This document shows positions 37,201 to 45,796 of a stretch of 64,000 bases of DNA, in pieces. The notes beneath the pieces were generated by a model, which searched no databases, was not told where the DNA came from, and worked only from the letters and a program-made list of their open reading frames with translations. A program made the translations under genes and the position numbers. Location of the stretch: assembly GCA_945906795.1 (NCBI GenBank), contig CAMDRO010000001.1, forward strand, positions 1-64,000, given 5' to 3'. The DNA comes from Spirosoma fluviale. GTDB lineage: Bacteria; Bacteroidota; Bacteroidia; Cytophagales; Spirosomataceae. Position 1 is the first letter of the stretch. Each line of letters begins with the position of its first letter.

Positions 37201-38842
37201 GATAGATGATTGGATTGGTAAAACGAGGCATTCCACACCTGGTGTTGGTTTAATATCTCCTCCTCCGCATCATGATATTTATTCCATTGAAGATTTAGCT
37301 CAATTGATTTTTGATTTAAAAAATGCGAATAGAGAAGCTAGGATTTCTGTCAAATTAGTTTCTGAGGCAGGGGTGGGTACTATTGCAGCTGGTGTGGCGA
37401 AAGCTCATGCGGATCATATATTAATTTCAGGTTATGATGGTGGAACTGGAGCGTCACCTTTGTCCTCAATACGCCACGCTGGTTTACCTTGGGAATTAGG
37501 TTTAGCAGAGACACATCAGACTTTAGTAAAAAATAAATTACGTGGCCGGGTAACAATACAAACTGATGGTCAAATTAAAACCGGTCGAGATATAGCTATT
37601 GCTGCTTTGTTAGGAGCAGAAGAATTTGGGGTGGCAACGGCTGCATTAGTTACGGCGGGTTGTATTATGATGAGAAAATGTCATCTAAACACATGTCCGG
37701 TAGGTGTTGCTACTCAAAATCCTGATTTAAGAGCATTGTATACTGGAAATCCAGATCATGTCGTGCATTTATTTTATTTTTTAGCGGAGGAATTACGTGA
37801 AATTATGGCTGAATTGGGTTTCAGAAAAATTAATGATATGGTGGGTCGAGTAGATCTTTTAGAGATGCGAGATGTTTCTTCACATTGGAAATATAAAAAC
37901 CTTGATCTTTCTCCTATTTTATCATATGGTAATCTTGATCCTTCTGTAGCTGTATATAAATCCGAAGAGCAAGATCATGGAATGGAAGATCAGTTGGATT
38001 GGAAATTATTAGACTTAGCAAAAGATTCTTTACTTAATCAAAAAGAAACGTATGCAGAACTACCTATTATAAATGTTAATCGTACAGTCGGTACGATTAT
38101 ATCCAATGAAATAACTAAAAAATACGGAGAAAAGGGGTTAAAATCAGATCTAATTCATTTCAAGTTTAGTGGAACAGCAGGTCAGTCTTTTGGGGCTTTT
38201 TCTGTTAAGGGATTAAAGTTAGAAATTGAAGGTGATTCAAATGATTATATTGGAAAAGGGATGTGTGGATCAACGATCATAGCTTATCCTTTTAGAAATT
38301 CAACCTTTGTAGCATCAGAAAATTCCATTGTAGGAAATGTTTCTTTTTATGGAGCTACTTCTGGAGAAGCGTATTTAGCTGGAATGGCAGGTGAACGCTT
38401 TTGTGTAAGGAATTCAGGGGCTAAAATAGTCGTTGAAGGGATTGGAGATCATGGCTGTGAATATATGACAGGAGGTATTGTTATTATATTAGGAAAAATA
38501 GGTCGTAATTTTGGTGCTGGAATGTCAGGTGGAGTGGCATATGTCCTGGATGAAAAAAATGATTTTGAGTCTAAGGTTAATCGTGAAATGGTTGAAATAA
38601 CGGATTTAAGTCAAGAAGATAAAGTAATTATCAGAATGTTTTTACAAAAACATATTGAATTCACTCATTCAATTAAAGGTAAATTAGTATTAGATAATTT
38701 CGATTCCATTTCGAATCAATTTAAAAAAGTTATGCCAACGGATTATCGAAATGCTTTATCTGTAAGAAAATTAAGTATTACGGATGTGATGAATGATAAA
38801 AATAGGGTTTATACAGATATTCAAATAGAATTAAAAAAATAG
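34268..38842 (+). CDS. gltB: Glutamate synthase large subunit (GOGAT alpha)
   Basis: This 1524-residue enzyme makes glutamate from glutamine and 2-oxoglutarate. The class II amidotransferase domain (about 15-430) has its nucleophile Cys in FEHDACGIGFV; the residues before it form a propeptide. The central domain and FMN synthase domain follow, with GEGGEDP, FAKGAKPGEGG-type AQGAKPGEGGQLPGYK, GYDGGTGASPLSSI and the [3Fe-4S] ligands in CIMMRKCHLNTCPVG near 1135. The C-terminal GXGXG helix domain begins near 1260. It is followed 5 bases later by gltD. About 200 bases lie upstream, with no convincing promoter box or riboswitch. Confidence 0.97.
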   Translation: METTGAGQGLYRKEFEHDACGIGFVASLKGIKSHRIVQDAIKMLIRMDHRGACGCDPNSGDGAGVLIQIPHEFFLEESRKLKFSLPSLGNYGVGMAFFPKNDTLINECKEVIERKAKKLGLSILGYRLVPVNNNEILGADSGDSEPNIYQIFIDKPVTCKTEIEFERKLYVFRQYVSNLLNETIRGLENKFYFASMSCRTIIYKGMLTTMQVPGYFIDLFQDNFTSALAIVHSRFSTNTFPEWKLAQPFRFIAHNGEINTVKGNSSWMQAQSALFSSQYFSQEELDMILPICNLGQSDSAILDNAIEMLYLSGRSLPHVMMMLIPEAWDGNESMESYKKDFYEYHAAMMEPWDGPASISFTDGKLIGATLDRNGLRPSRFWVTSDDHVIMASEAGVLDLDPSTIVSKGRLQPGKMFVVDMEQGRIVPDDELKEVICQQQPYGQWLRENKIRVEDLPEAGSEYRQPKSNEVISRQQIFGFTTEDIRIVLTQMAETGKEALGSMGIDTPLAVLSDKAQHISSYFKQLFAQVTNPPIDPIRERMVMSLLTDIGGLSNLLEESPSHCKQIEIQQPVLRNKEVEKIRWIDHEKFQTKSIHMTFRASNESGVLKKALDRICHYAEDAVDDGYSIILLTDRGIDSSHAPIPSLLALGAVHNHLIRVKKRAKVGIILEAGDVWETHHFATLIGYGASAVNPYMAFETIKSMKENKLVDANLSYEKLEYNYIKAVNGELLKIFSKMGISTLQSYQGAQIFEILGLDHSVVNMYFTGSISRIEGVDLDTLAKEALIKHESGYEVLKSINPKLEVGGIYQWKQRGEEHLFNPHTIHLLQQATKLNDYSVFKKYSQLIDDQVNKAITLRGLLKFKSSQSISINEVEPVEGILKRFATGAMSFGSISYEAHTTLAIAMNRIGGKSNTGEGGEDPIRFKKLPNGDSMNSSIKQVASGRFGVTMNYLTNATELQIKMAQGAKPGEGGQLPGYKIDDWIGKTRHSTPGVGLISPPPHHDIYSIEDLAQLIFDLKNANREARISVKLVSEAGVGTIAAGVAKAHADHILISGYDGGTGASPLSSIRHAGLPWELGLAETHQTLVKNKLRGRVTIQTDGQIKTGRDIAIAALLGAEEFGVATAALVTAGCIMMRKCHLNTCPVGVATQNPDLRALYTGNPDHVVHLFYFLAEELREIMAELGFRKINDMVGRVDLLEMRDVSSHWKYKNLDLSPILSYGNLDPSVAVYKSEEQDHGMEDQLDWKLLDLAKDSLLNQKETYAELPIINVNRTVGTIISNEITKKYGEKGLKSDLIHFKFSGTAGQSFGAFSVKGLKLEIEGDSNDYIGKGMCGSTIIAYPFRNSTFVASENSIVGNVSFYGATSGEAYLAGMAGERFCVRNSGAKIVVEGIGDHGCEYMTGGIVIILGKIGRNFGAGMSGGVAYVLDEKNDFESKVNREMVEITDLSQEDKVIIRMFLQKHIEFTHSIKGKLVLDNFDSISNQFKKVMPTDYRNALSVRKLSITDVMNDKNRVYTDIQIELKK

Positions 38843-38847
38843 AGGAA

Positions 38848-40344
38848 ATGGGCAAGCCAACAGGATTTTTAGAAGTGGATAGAAAAGTTGCTACCAAAAG
38901 GCCAATTAGTGACAGGATTAATGATTATTTAGAAATTGAATTAATTCCTACTCCTTTAGAAACAATAGAACAAGCAAGTAGGTGTATGGATTGTGGAACG
39001 CCATTTTGTCATAATGGTTGTCCTTTGGGGAATATAATTCCTGAATTTAATGATGCTGTTTATGAAGAAAATTGGAAATATGCATATGAAATTCTAGCTA
39101 GTACCAATAATTTCCCGGAATTTACTGGACGGATTTGTCCAGCACCGTGTGAATCATCTTGCGTATTAGGTATCAATAAACCTGCGGTCGCCATTGAATT
39201 AATTGAAAAATCAATTATAGAAAAGGCTTTTTCAGAAGGCTGGGTTCAACCTCAGGTTCCAGCTAAGCGTACGGGGAAGAATATTGCTATCATTGGTTCA
39301 GGTCCTGCTGGATTAGCAGCAGCTAGCCAATTGAATAAAGCAGGTCATAGTGTAAAAGTTTATGAACGCGCAGATCAAATTGGTGGATTGTTGCGCTATG
39401 GAATACCTGATTTTAAATTGGATAAAAATATTGTTACAAGACGAGTTGATCTGATGGTAAAGGAAGGCATTATGTTTGAAACGAATGTTCAAATCGGATC
39501 AGAAATAAAATTGTCTAAATTACTATCAGATTTTGATGCTATTTTGATCGCAACGGGTTCTACTACTCCGCGTGTTATTCAATCTAAGGGGAATGATGCT
39601 ATAGGCATTTACCCCGCAATGGAATTTTTATCTCAACAAAATAAACGCGTTGCGAATATTTCTCTTTTACATAATCATAAAGGCGAACCTTACGTTGTTT
39701 CAGATATTTTAGCAAATGGCAAAAATGTAGTTGTCATAGGTGGTGGTGATACGGGTTCAGATTGTGTTGGAACTTCTAATCGGCATAAGGCAAAATCAAT
39801 CACTCAAATAGAAGTTATGCCAAAGCCTTCATCTGAGAGGTCTGATAATACGCCATGGCCTAATTGGCCTAATATGTTAAGGACGTCCACCTCACATGAT
39901 GAAGGTGTAGATCGGTTGTGGTCAATTTCCTTGGAAGAATTTATCAAAGATGAGAATGGTCAATTGAAAGGTTTATATATCGGTGATATTGTATATGAAG
40001 TTCGAGATGGAAAGATGATCAATAAAGTTATTAATCATAGAGAAATACCATGTGAGTTAGCTTTAGTTGCTGCTGGATTTTTACATACTGATCATGGTCA
40101 TTTAATCAAAGAGTTAACTTCGCTAGAAGTATCGCTAGACGAATGTGGTAATATTAAAGCTGATTCTACGTTTCAAACAAGTCAAGATAAAATTTTTGTA
40201 GCTGGTGATGCTCGTCGAGGACAATCTTTGGTTGTATGGGGTATTTCGGAAGGTAGAGAAGCAGCTAGAAATATGGATTCTTTTTTGATGGGCCATACTA
40301 TATTAGAAGGTAAAGCAGTTTCAACTTTTGATTTGGCAAAATAA
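38848..40344 (+). CDS. gltD: Glutamate synthase small subunit (GOGAT beta)
   Basis: This 498-residue electron-input subunit passes electrons from NAD(P)H to GltB. N-terminal Cys clusters for two [4Fe-4S] centres are visible (RCMDCGTPFCHNGCPLGN and GRICPAPCESSCVLG). Next come the FAD Rossmann loop IIGSGPAGLAAASQL near residue 150 and the NAD(P)H-binding VIGGGDTGSDCVG near 290. The C-terminal FVAGDARRGQSLVVW closes the FAD site. It lies immediately after gltB and before the tRNA cluster; no terminator hairpin is obvious between. Confidence 0.97.
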   Translation: MGKPTGFLEVDRKVATKRPISDRINDYLEIELIPTPLETIEQASRCMDCGTPFCHNGCPLGNIIPEFNDAVYEENWKYAYEILASTNNFPEFTGRICPAPCESSCVLGINKPAVAIELIEKSIIEKAFSEGWVQPQVPAKRTGKNIAIIGSGPAGLAAASQLNKAGHSVKVYERADQIGGLLRYGIPDFKLDKNIVTRRVDLMVKEGIMFETNVQIGSEIKLSKLLSDFDAILIATGSTTPRVIQSKGNDAIGIYPAMEFLSQQNKRVANISLLHNHKGEPYVVSDILANGKNVVVIGGGDTGSDCVGTSNRHKAKSITQIEVMPKPSSERSDNTPWPNWPNMLRTSTSHDEGVDRLWSISLEEFIKDENGQLKGLYIGDIVYEVRDGKMINKVINHREIPCELALVAAGFLHTDHGHLIKELTSLEVSLDECGNIKADSTFQTSQDKIFVAGDARRGQSLVVWGISEGREAARNMDSFLMGHTILEGKAVSTFDLAK

Positions 40345-40379
40345 TTGGTATTAGGTTATAGAAATATAAATATTTTTCT

Positions 40380-40387
40380 TATTTTTG
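40380..40387 (+). promoter_or_regulatory. Possible -7 promoter box for the tRNA-Ser/Pro genes
   Basis: TATTTTTG matches the Bacteroidota -7 element TAnnTTTG and lies 18 bases before the mature tRNA-Ser. A matching TTTG at the right distance upstream is not seen, so the assignment rests on this one box and its position. Confidence 0.4.
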
Positions 40388-40404
40388 TGCTCTCTTAAAG
40401 GCTA

Positions 40405-40491
40405 GGAGAGATGCCTGAGAGGCCGAAAGGAACAGTTTGCTAAACTGTCGTACTGGCAACGGTACCGAGGGTTCGAATCCCTCTCTCTCCG
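40405..40491 (+). tRNA. tRNA-Ser (GCU)
   Basis: An 87-base class II tRNA. The acceptor GGAGAGA pairs with TCTCTCC, with discriminator G. The anticodon arm ACAGT-TTGCTAA-ACTGT has anticodon GCT, reading AGC/AGU. The long variable arm TACTGGCAACGGTA and the T-arm GAGGG-TTCGAAT-CCCTC are intact. CCA is not encoded. It is 11 bases upstream of tRNA-Pro. Confidence 0.96.
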
Positions 40492-40502
40492 CACAAATTT
40501 TT

Positions 40503-40576
40503 CGGGGTGTAGCGTAGCCCGGTATCGCGCTTGGTTTGGGACCAAGAGGTCGTAGGTTCGAATCCTGCCACCCCGA
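40503..40576 (+). tRNA. tRNA-Pro (UGG)
   Basis: A 74-base tRNA. The acceptor CGGGGTG pairs with CACCCCG, discriminator A. The anticodon arm CTTGG-TTTGGGA-CCAAG gives TGG, able to read CCN codons with wobble. The T-arm contains GTTCGAATCC. CCA is not encoded. It is probably cotranscribed with tRNA-Ser. Confidence 0.96.
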
Positions 40577-40579
40577 CTT

Positions 40580-40628
40580 AGTCAATTTATTTAGGAGTGT
40601 TAATCACATTTAAATAAATTGACTTTTT
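40580..40628 (+). terminator. Strong hairpin between tRNA-Pro and tRNA-Arg
   Basis: AGTCAATTTATTTA (40580-40593) and TAAATAAATTGACT (40611-40624) form a perfect 14-base stem with a 17-base loop, followed by a short T run. It resembles a terminator for the Ser-Pro transcript, yet tRNA-Arg starts only 11 bases after the stem; it may instead be a processing structure in a three-tRNA transcript. Confidence 0.6.
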
Positions 40629-40635
40629 ATTTATT

Positions 40636-40709
<74 letters not shown>

Positions 40710-40733
40710 CTTCAAATAATTTTTTTCAGCTAT

Positions 40734-40755
40734 TTTATTCTTCTTGAAGAATAAA
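40734..40755 (+). terminator. Short perfect hairpin after tRNA-Arg
   Basis: TTTATTCTTC and GAAGAATAAA form a 10-base inverted repeat separated by two bases, between tRNA-Arg and the GTG start of the next gene. There is no T run, so termination is uncertain, but it may separate the tRNA transcript from the polysaccharide genes. Confidence 0.4.
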
Positions 40756-40771
40756 TATAAAATTATAAGTA

Positions 40772-42055
40772 GTGTCTTGGAAAAAGTTTCTTTTATCGAT
40801 TAATAGCATTGGAATTTTATTACTATGGATGGGGCCTCCTCTCATTTATTTTATTAAGTCTTTGGTTATGCCGAATGTGGCTGGGTTTATATTTACTGGT
40901 TCGTTTTATGGACTTGGTATTTTAATGATGCTGATTTCCGTGAATAACAAATCAGGTTTCTTACCTAATTTGCATTTGTTGCTATTTGGCGGAATATTTT
41001 TTCTTATTTCACAGCTCTATTTATTTTTGTATAATTTTGAAAGGCAGAGTTTTTCTTTAGATTGTTCTAGTTTACTATTAATTTTATTATTTTTTTTTTA
41101 TTTGTTAAAAACTGATAATGAAATAAAAGAAATATTACCCTTTTGGATTTTTATTTTTACGCTAATTGTTAATTTATGTTTGTTATTTTCAATTTATAAT
41201 AATCCGCTTTATTCTTTTGGTGTTAGAGCTACAGTTCAATTTGGTTCTAATGATTTTACAGGTAATCCTTATGTTTATGCGAAAAATGGATTTGCTGGTT
41301 TTATTATTTCAATTTTAATCATAAAATTTAGAAATATTCCTAATAAATTCATCTCTAATTTTTTTACTCAATTTTTTTCACATGTTAATTTATGGTTAAG
41401 CGTAATAGTTATTTTTCTTACTCAGACTCGGTCAATATTTTTGTCTTTTGCCCTAATTTTAATACCACTTTTGTTTTTTTCTAAAAACAATAAATTAACA
41501 TTATCCCCAAAAGTTAATTACCCATCATATTTATTTTATTTTATTTTACTAATCGTATTTTTAATTATTAATGAAAAGTTTTTTATTTTAGATGTCATTT
41601 CTAATGTTTTATCACATTCTAATGAAATGTTTCTTAGTGCTATAAAAACAGCATTTTCAATGGGTAAAGTTTCTCAGGATGCCTCAGCAATGACCCGAGT
41701 ATTTACTTTAGAACATTTAATTAAAATAATTCAACAAAGTCCTGAAATTTTGTTATTTGGAGGAGGATATAGATTTCTATATTTGGATATTCCATTTCTT
41801 GAGGTATTAATTGATTTTGGCGTTTTAAGTTTTGTTATTTATATAGTTTTTAGCTTTTACATAATCAAATTTGCAATAAGGTCTATTTTTTCATATAATA
41901 TATTTCAGATATTCCTTGGGTTTATGGCTTTTCAGTTATTTATAGCCTCCTTTACAAGTGGCAGGCCTTTAGATTTTTCATTTTGGTCTTCGTATCTTAT
42001 TTTTATTCGATTTTTTGAAAATGATTTGTCTATTTTCAAATTGAAAACGGACTGA
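40772..42055 (+). CDS. Polytopic membrane protein, O-antigen polymerase/ligase-like
   Basis: This 427-residue protein is almost entirely hydrophobic, with roughly 10-12 membrane segments and one larger periplasmic-type loop (about residues 275-325, with HSNEMFLSAIKTAFS and SAMTRVFTLEHL). This layout, with GGGYRFLYLDIPFLEVLIDFG late in the sequence, fits the Wzy polymerase / O-antigen ligase superfamily, which has little sequence conservation. It begins with GTG; an in-frame TAA lies just upstream and the next Met is residue 20. It heads a closely spaced run of glycan genes and follows tRNA-Arg by 62 bases. Confidence 0.72.
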   Translation: MSWKKFLLSINSIGILLLWMGPPLIYFIKSLVMPNVAGFIFTGSFYGLGILMMLISVNNKSGFLPNLHLLLFGGIFFLISQLYLFLYNFERQSFSLDCSSLLLILLFFFYLLKTDNEIKEILPFWIFIFTLIVNLCLLFSIYNNPLYSFGVRATVQFGSNDFTGNPYVYAKNGFAGFIISILIIKFRNIPNKFISNFFTQFFSHVNLWLSVIVIFLTQTRSIFLSFALILIPLLFFSKNNKLTLSPKVNYPSYLFYFILLIVFLIINEKFFILDVISNVLSHSNEMFLSAIKTAFSMGKVSQDASAMTRVFTLEHLIKIIQQSPEILLFGGGYRFLYLDIPFLEVLIDFGVLSFVIYIVFSFYIIKFAIRSIFSYNIFQIFLGFMAFQLFIASFTSGRPLDFSFWSSYLIFIRFFENDLSIFKLKTD

Positions 42056-42057
42056 TT

Positions 42058-43191
42058 ATGAAAATTTTAATTTTACATAATCAACTTTGGAGTCAATATA
42101 AATCTATTGTATTTGAAAAAATTAATAATTTTTGCATCCAAAATGGTGACGAATTATTAGTATTGCAAACAAGTATTTGTGAAAAATCACGTAAGAGTTT
42201 AATGGATTTCGATATAAATAATTTTAATTATAGCTATAAATTCGCCCTATTAAATAATAAATATTTAGAATCCACTAATTCATTTGTTACAACTTTTAAA
42301 TGGCTTAAGCATATATATCAGTATAAACCAGAAGTGGTTAATTTAACCGGTTATTCAGAACCTGGTACTTTATTTATTCTTATGATTTGTAGATTTTTAA
42401 AAATAAAAACAATCATAACTAATGAATCTGTCTACCATAAACAATCAGAAATTTTCGATATTTTATATAGTATAAAAAAAGCATATAAAGTTTTAATTTT
42501 TTATTTGACAGATTATTTTTTTAGTTATGGTTTGAATTCTAATGATTTTTTGTTTCGTCATAAAGTTGACAAAGTCAAAATTCTTTCATTTTTAAACTCA
42601 TTCGATTCCGAAAGGCTTGATCGGCTATCTATAATTAATTATAATCAATACGATAAATATTTCCTTTTTGTTGGACGAATTTCTTCTGAGAAAAACATAG
42701 AATTTTTAATTCAATTAGCTATAAATTTAAAAAATATTAATTCGGAAATTAAAATCAAAATAGTTGGTGATGGTCCCGAATTTGATAAATTTAATTCTGA
42801 AATTAGCATGAAAAATTTGACTAATATTCAGTTAATAGGGAGTGTTAAATGGGATAATTTGGGTGAATATTATTCTAAATCTTTAGGCTTGATTTTGCCA
42901 TCATACTTTGAACCTTGGGGAATGGTTGCGAATGAAGCTTTTTTCTATAATGTTCCTGTTATATGTTCTAAGTTTTGTGGTTGTGCAAATGATTTAGTAA
43001 TCAATGATTTTAATGGAATTGTTTTACAAGATTTTTCCTTATCTCTGCCGGATATTGATCTTACTTTTTTTATAAATTATTATTTAAATTTAAGAGCTCA
43101 ATTTATTTCCCATATTAAGTCAACTAATCATATTTTTGAACCAAATAGACTAAGTAGTGAGCAGTATCTGTCATTTAAAAAGGTAGTATGA
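42058..43191 (+). CDS. Glycosyltransferase family 4
   Basis: This 377-residue GT-B fold glycosyltransferase is cytoplasmic or membrane-associated. The C-terminal nucleotide-sugar domain is clear: KYFLFVGRISSEKNIEFLIQLA near 200-220, IKIVGDGPEFDKF, and the family signature LPSYFEPWGMVANEAFFYNVPVI, which carries the conserved Glu of the E-x7-E motif. The N-terminal acceptor domain (residues 1-180) is more divergent. It lies 2 bases after the polymerase-like gene and overlaps the next glycosyltransferase by 4 bases. The sugar specificity is unknown. Confidence 0.88.
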   Translation: MKILILHNQLWSQYKSIVFEKINNFCIQNGDELLVLQTSICEKSRKSLMDFDINNFNYSYKFALLNNKYLESTNSFVTTFKWLKHIYQYKPEVVNLTGYSEPGTLFILMICRFLKIKTIITNESVYHKQSEIFDILYSIKKAYKVLIFYLTDYFFSYGLNSNDFLFRHKVDKVKILSFLNSFDSERLDRLSIINYNQYDKYFLFVGRISSEKNIEFLIQLAINLKNINSEIKIKIVGDGPEFDKFNSEISMKNLTNIQLIGSVKWDNLGEYYSKSLGLILPSYFEPWGMVANEAFFYNVPVICSKFCGCANDLVINDFNGIVLQDFSLSLPDIDLTFFINYYLNLRAQFISHIKSTNHIFEPNRLSSEQYLSFKKVV

Positions 43192-44363
43192 TAGTTAACC
43201 AAAAGTTTAAAATACTTCATATTTGCTCATATTCCTGGGAGATTGGAGGTCCACCTAGTGTTATCTTTAATCTATCTAATTCTTTTAAGAGCCTTGTAGA
43301 TGCTGATATTACGTCGACAATAGCTTCTGATCATTCATTATATTCAAATTATCCTGGCCAAAGAATTTTTGTTTTTAAAAAGTCTTTACTGTCTCAAATC
43401 ATTCCTGATTTTTCCATTAAATCTTTTTTTTGGTTTAAAAAATATGCATACCGATATGATTTTGTTGTTGTTCATGGTCTATGGAATTTTGGTTCTATAT
43501 TGGCATTATTTTTAAATAAGAGAACGAGGTTAATCTTAACAATACATGGTTTTTTAGATCCGTATGTTTTTAAAAGGTCAATATTTAAAAAAAGTTTGTA
43601 TTGGTTTATTTTTCAAAAATATTGTTTTAAAAAAGCTGCGATCATACATGCAATAAGTTCCCAAGAAGAAATTTTATTAAAAAATATATTTCCTCAATTT
43701 AAAAACAAAATTAAGTTTATACCTAATGGGATTCAGGATCCAATTTCAAAGAATTCTCTAATTATCCCCAGTGAAAATTTTAAAAAATCAATTGATGTTT
43801 TTTTATCTGATTCAGAATATACATTTTTATACTTAGGCCGAATTAACAAAAAGAAAGGTATTGATTTGATTTTTGAAGCTTTTTTTTCCTTAGTTAAAAA
43901 ATATAGTTCTAACAACATTAAATTGATTATTGCCGGGCCAATAGATAACTATCAAATAGCGTTTGAAGAACTAAAAAACAGATTTAGACATTCAAATATT
44001 TTAGTTTTACCTTCTGTGATTTCTGAAGAAAAAACATATTTATTTAGTCAAGTTGATTCTTTTTTGCTTCCTTCTCATTCGGAAGGTTTTTCTATAGCTG
44101 CCTTAGAAGCAATTTCTTACGGAAAAGCTTGTATTTTTAGTAAAAATATTGGTTTTAGTGATGAGGCTTTAAAAGACAATGCAGCTCTTATATGTGATTT
44201 AAATATAAAATCTTTAGAAGAAAAAATGTCTCTTTTAATAAATAATATAGATTTAAACATTTTATTAAAAAAAAATAGTCGTAGTTTTTTTTTAGAGAAT
44301 TATCAAATAGATGATATTGCTAATAGATATTACAAGGAAATTATTTTAAGTGATGTTAAATAA
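43188..44363 (+). CDS. Glycosyltransferase family 4
   Basis: This 391-residue GT-B glycosyltransferase has the N-terminal CSYSWEIGGPPSVIFNLSNS typical of GT4 acceptor domains, then IHGFLDP near 120. The donor domain contains FLYLGRINKKKGIDLIFEAF, IIAGP, and LLPSHSEGFSIAALEAISYGKACIFS with the E-x7-E motif. It overlaps its neighbours on both sides. Its donor and acceptor sugars cannot be deduced. Confidence 0.88.
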   Translation: MIVNQKFKILHICSYSWEIGGPPSVIFNLSNSFKSLVDADITSTIASDHSLYSNYPGQRIFVFKKSLLSQIIPDFSIKSFFWFKKYAYRYDFVVVHGLWNFGSILALFLNKRTRLILTIHGFLDPYVFKRSIFKKSLYWFIFQKYCFKKAAIIHAISSQEEILLKNIFPQFKNKIKFIPNGIQDPISKNSLIIPSENFKKSIDVFLSDSEYTFLYLGRINKKKGIDLIFEAFFSLVKKYSSNNIKLIIAGPIDNYQIAFEELKNRFRHSNILVLPSVISEEKTYLFSQVDSFLLPSHSEGFSIAALEAISYGKACIFSKNIGFSDEALKDNAALICDLNIKSLEEKMSLLINNIDLNILLKKNSRSFFLENYQIDDIANRYYKEIILSDVK

Positions 44364-45249
44364 TAATATAGGTGTTATCTTATTGGTTTATAATGAAGAA
44401 ATTCATCTAAAACGTTGTTTAGATAATTTACTTTTACTCACGTCTAATATTTATGTGATAGACTCTTTTTCAACTGATAAAACACTTGATATTTTAAATG
44501 AATATGATATTAAATTTATTCAAAATAGATTCATAAATCATTCTAATCAGCTTAATTTTGCTATAAATAGTTTTCCTTTTTATACAAATTATATTTTACG
44601 AGTAGACTGTGATGAGATATTGTCCATTGAATTGATCAATGAGATTAAAACTTCTAAATTGTTAGATATTAATTCTAAATGGTCAGGATTTTATATTAAG
44701 CGTAAAGTAAAATTTTTAAACAAAATATTAAATTATGGCAATATTAACCCTGTATGGTTGCTTCGATTATGGAAAAGGGGAAAGGGGATTTGCGATGATA
44801 AGTTGATGGACGAAAAAATTATTGTTACTGATGAAAAAACGGCAAGATTGCAAAATATTATCATCGACTATAATTTAAATAATTTGACTTGGTGGACAAA
44901 TAAGCATAATAATTACTCAAATCGTGAAGCTTTAGAAATTTTAAAATTCAAACATTTAGACTATATTAATTCTTTTAGAGGCGATTATTATTCAATTGAT
45001 TATTTTATTTATATTTTAAAATTTTTTTATAATAAAGCTCCTATTTTTTTTAGGTCATTCTTATTATTTTTTTATTCTTATTTTTTGAAACTTGGGGTAT
45101 TGGATGGAGTCCCTGGATTTATTTGGAATGTATTACAAGTCTTTTGGTATCGTTATTTAGTTGATGTGAAAGTTTATGAATTTGAACGCTTGCATGATTT
45201 CAATAAGGAAAATATTAAAGTAGAATTAAATAAAATAGATGGGAAATAA
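44353..45249 (+). CDS. Glycosyltransferase family 2
   Basis: This GT-A type glycosyltransferase is 298 residues long. GVILLVYNEEIHLKRCLDNL is the GT2 N-terminus, VIDSFSTDKTLDIL contains the nucleotide-contact region, and ILRVDCDEIL is the DxD-like motif. A hydrophobic stretch near 220-260 (FFRSFLLFFYSYFLKLG) may anchor it to the membrane, and the general layout resembles WaaE/KdtX-like proteins. The ORF track begins with GTG at 44350; the ATG one codon later is more likely. It overlaps the preceding gene by 11 bases. Confidence 0.86.
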   Translation: MLNNNIGVILLVYNEEIHLKRCLDNLLLLTSNIYVIDSFSTDKTLDILNEYDIKFIQNRFINHSNQLNFAINSFPFYTNYILRVDCDEILSIELINEIKTSKLLDINSKWSGFYIKRKVKFLNKILNYGNINPVWLLRLWKRGKGICDDKLMDEKIIVTDEKTARLQNIIIDYNLNNLTWWTNKHNNYSNREALEILKFKHLDYINSFRGDYYSIDYFIYILKFFYNKAPIFFRSFLLFFYSYFLKLGVLDGVPGFIWNVLQVFWYRYLVDVKVYEFERLHDFNKENIKVELNKIDGK

Positions 45250-45796
45250 AGTAATTGATTTTGATAACTTTAAAGATGAAGTTTCTCCTGGAATTTTCCA
45301 AAAAATTCGGTACGCTTTTTGGTTATTAATTTCCAATATTTTTTTCTTAACAAATATCCCTTATCCTAACAATTTTAAAGTACTTATTCTCAAATTTTTT
45401 GGAGGTAAAATTGGCGATAAAGTTGTCATTAAACCATGGGTTAAAATAAAGTTTCCTTGGATGTTAACCTTAGGTAATGCAGTTTGGTTAGGTGAATCTG
45501 TTTGGATTGACAATATTTCTGAAGTTAACATAGGAAATAATGTGTGCATATCACAAGGTGCTTTATTAATTACCGGAAATCATAATTATTCAAGTGAATA
45601 TTTTGAACTAATCTCCAAACCAATAACAATTGAAGAAGGGGTTTGGGTTTGCGCTAAATCTATTGTAGTAGGAGGAATAACTATTCACTCACATGCCATT
45701 TTGGCTATTCATTCAATGGCATTAGAAGATTTAAAATCATATTCAATTTATCGTGGTAATCCCGCAGTTCATATTAAAAATCGTATTATAAAATGA
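45239..45796 (+). CDS. WcaF-like hexapeptide-repeat O-acetyltransferase
   Basis: This 185-residue left-handed beta-helix acyltransferase has a hydrophobic N-terminal segment (IRYAFWLLISNIFFLTNIPYP) that resembles the WcaF/putative colanic acid acetyltransferase group. Hexapeptide repeats run from about residue 55 to 170 (KIGDKVVIKPWVKI, VNIGNNVCISQGALLI, with the catalytic-type His in TGNHNYSS). It probably O-acetylates a sugar of the polysaccharide assembled by its neighbours. It overlaps both adjacent genes (11 and 4 bases). Confidence 0.88.
   Translation: MGNKVIDFDNFKDEVSPGIFQKIRYAFWLLISNIFFLTNIPYPNNFKVLILKFFGGKIGDKVVIKPWVKIKFPWMLTLGNAVWLGESVWIDNISEVNIGNNVCISQGALLITGNHNYSSEYFELISKPITIEEGVWVCAKSIVVGGITIHSHAILAIHSMALEDLKSYSIYRGNPAVHIKNRIIK

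Noticed and set aside
40379-40585. 68-residue minus-strand ORF beginning MTKSGWQDSNLRPL
   Set aside because: It is the antisense translation of tRNA-Pro and tRNA-Ser. Proteins of this type are well-known artefacts over tRNA genes.
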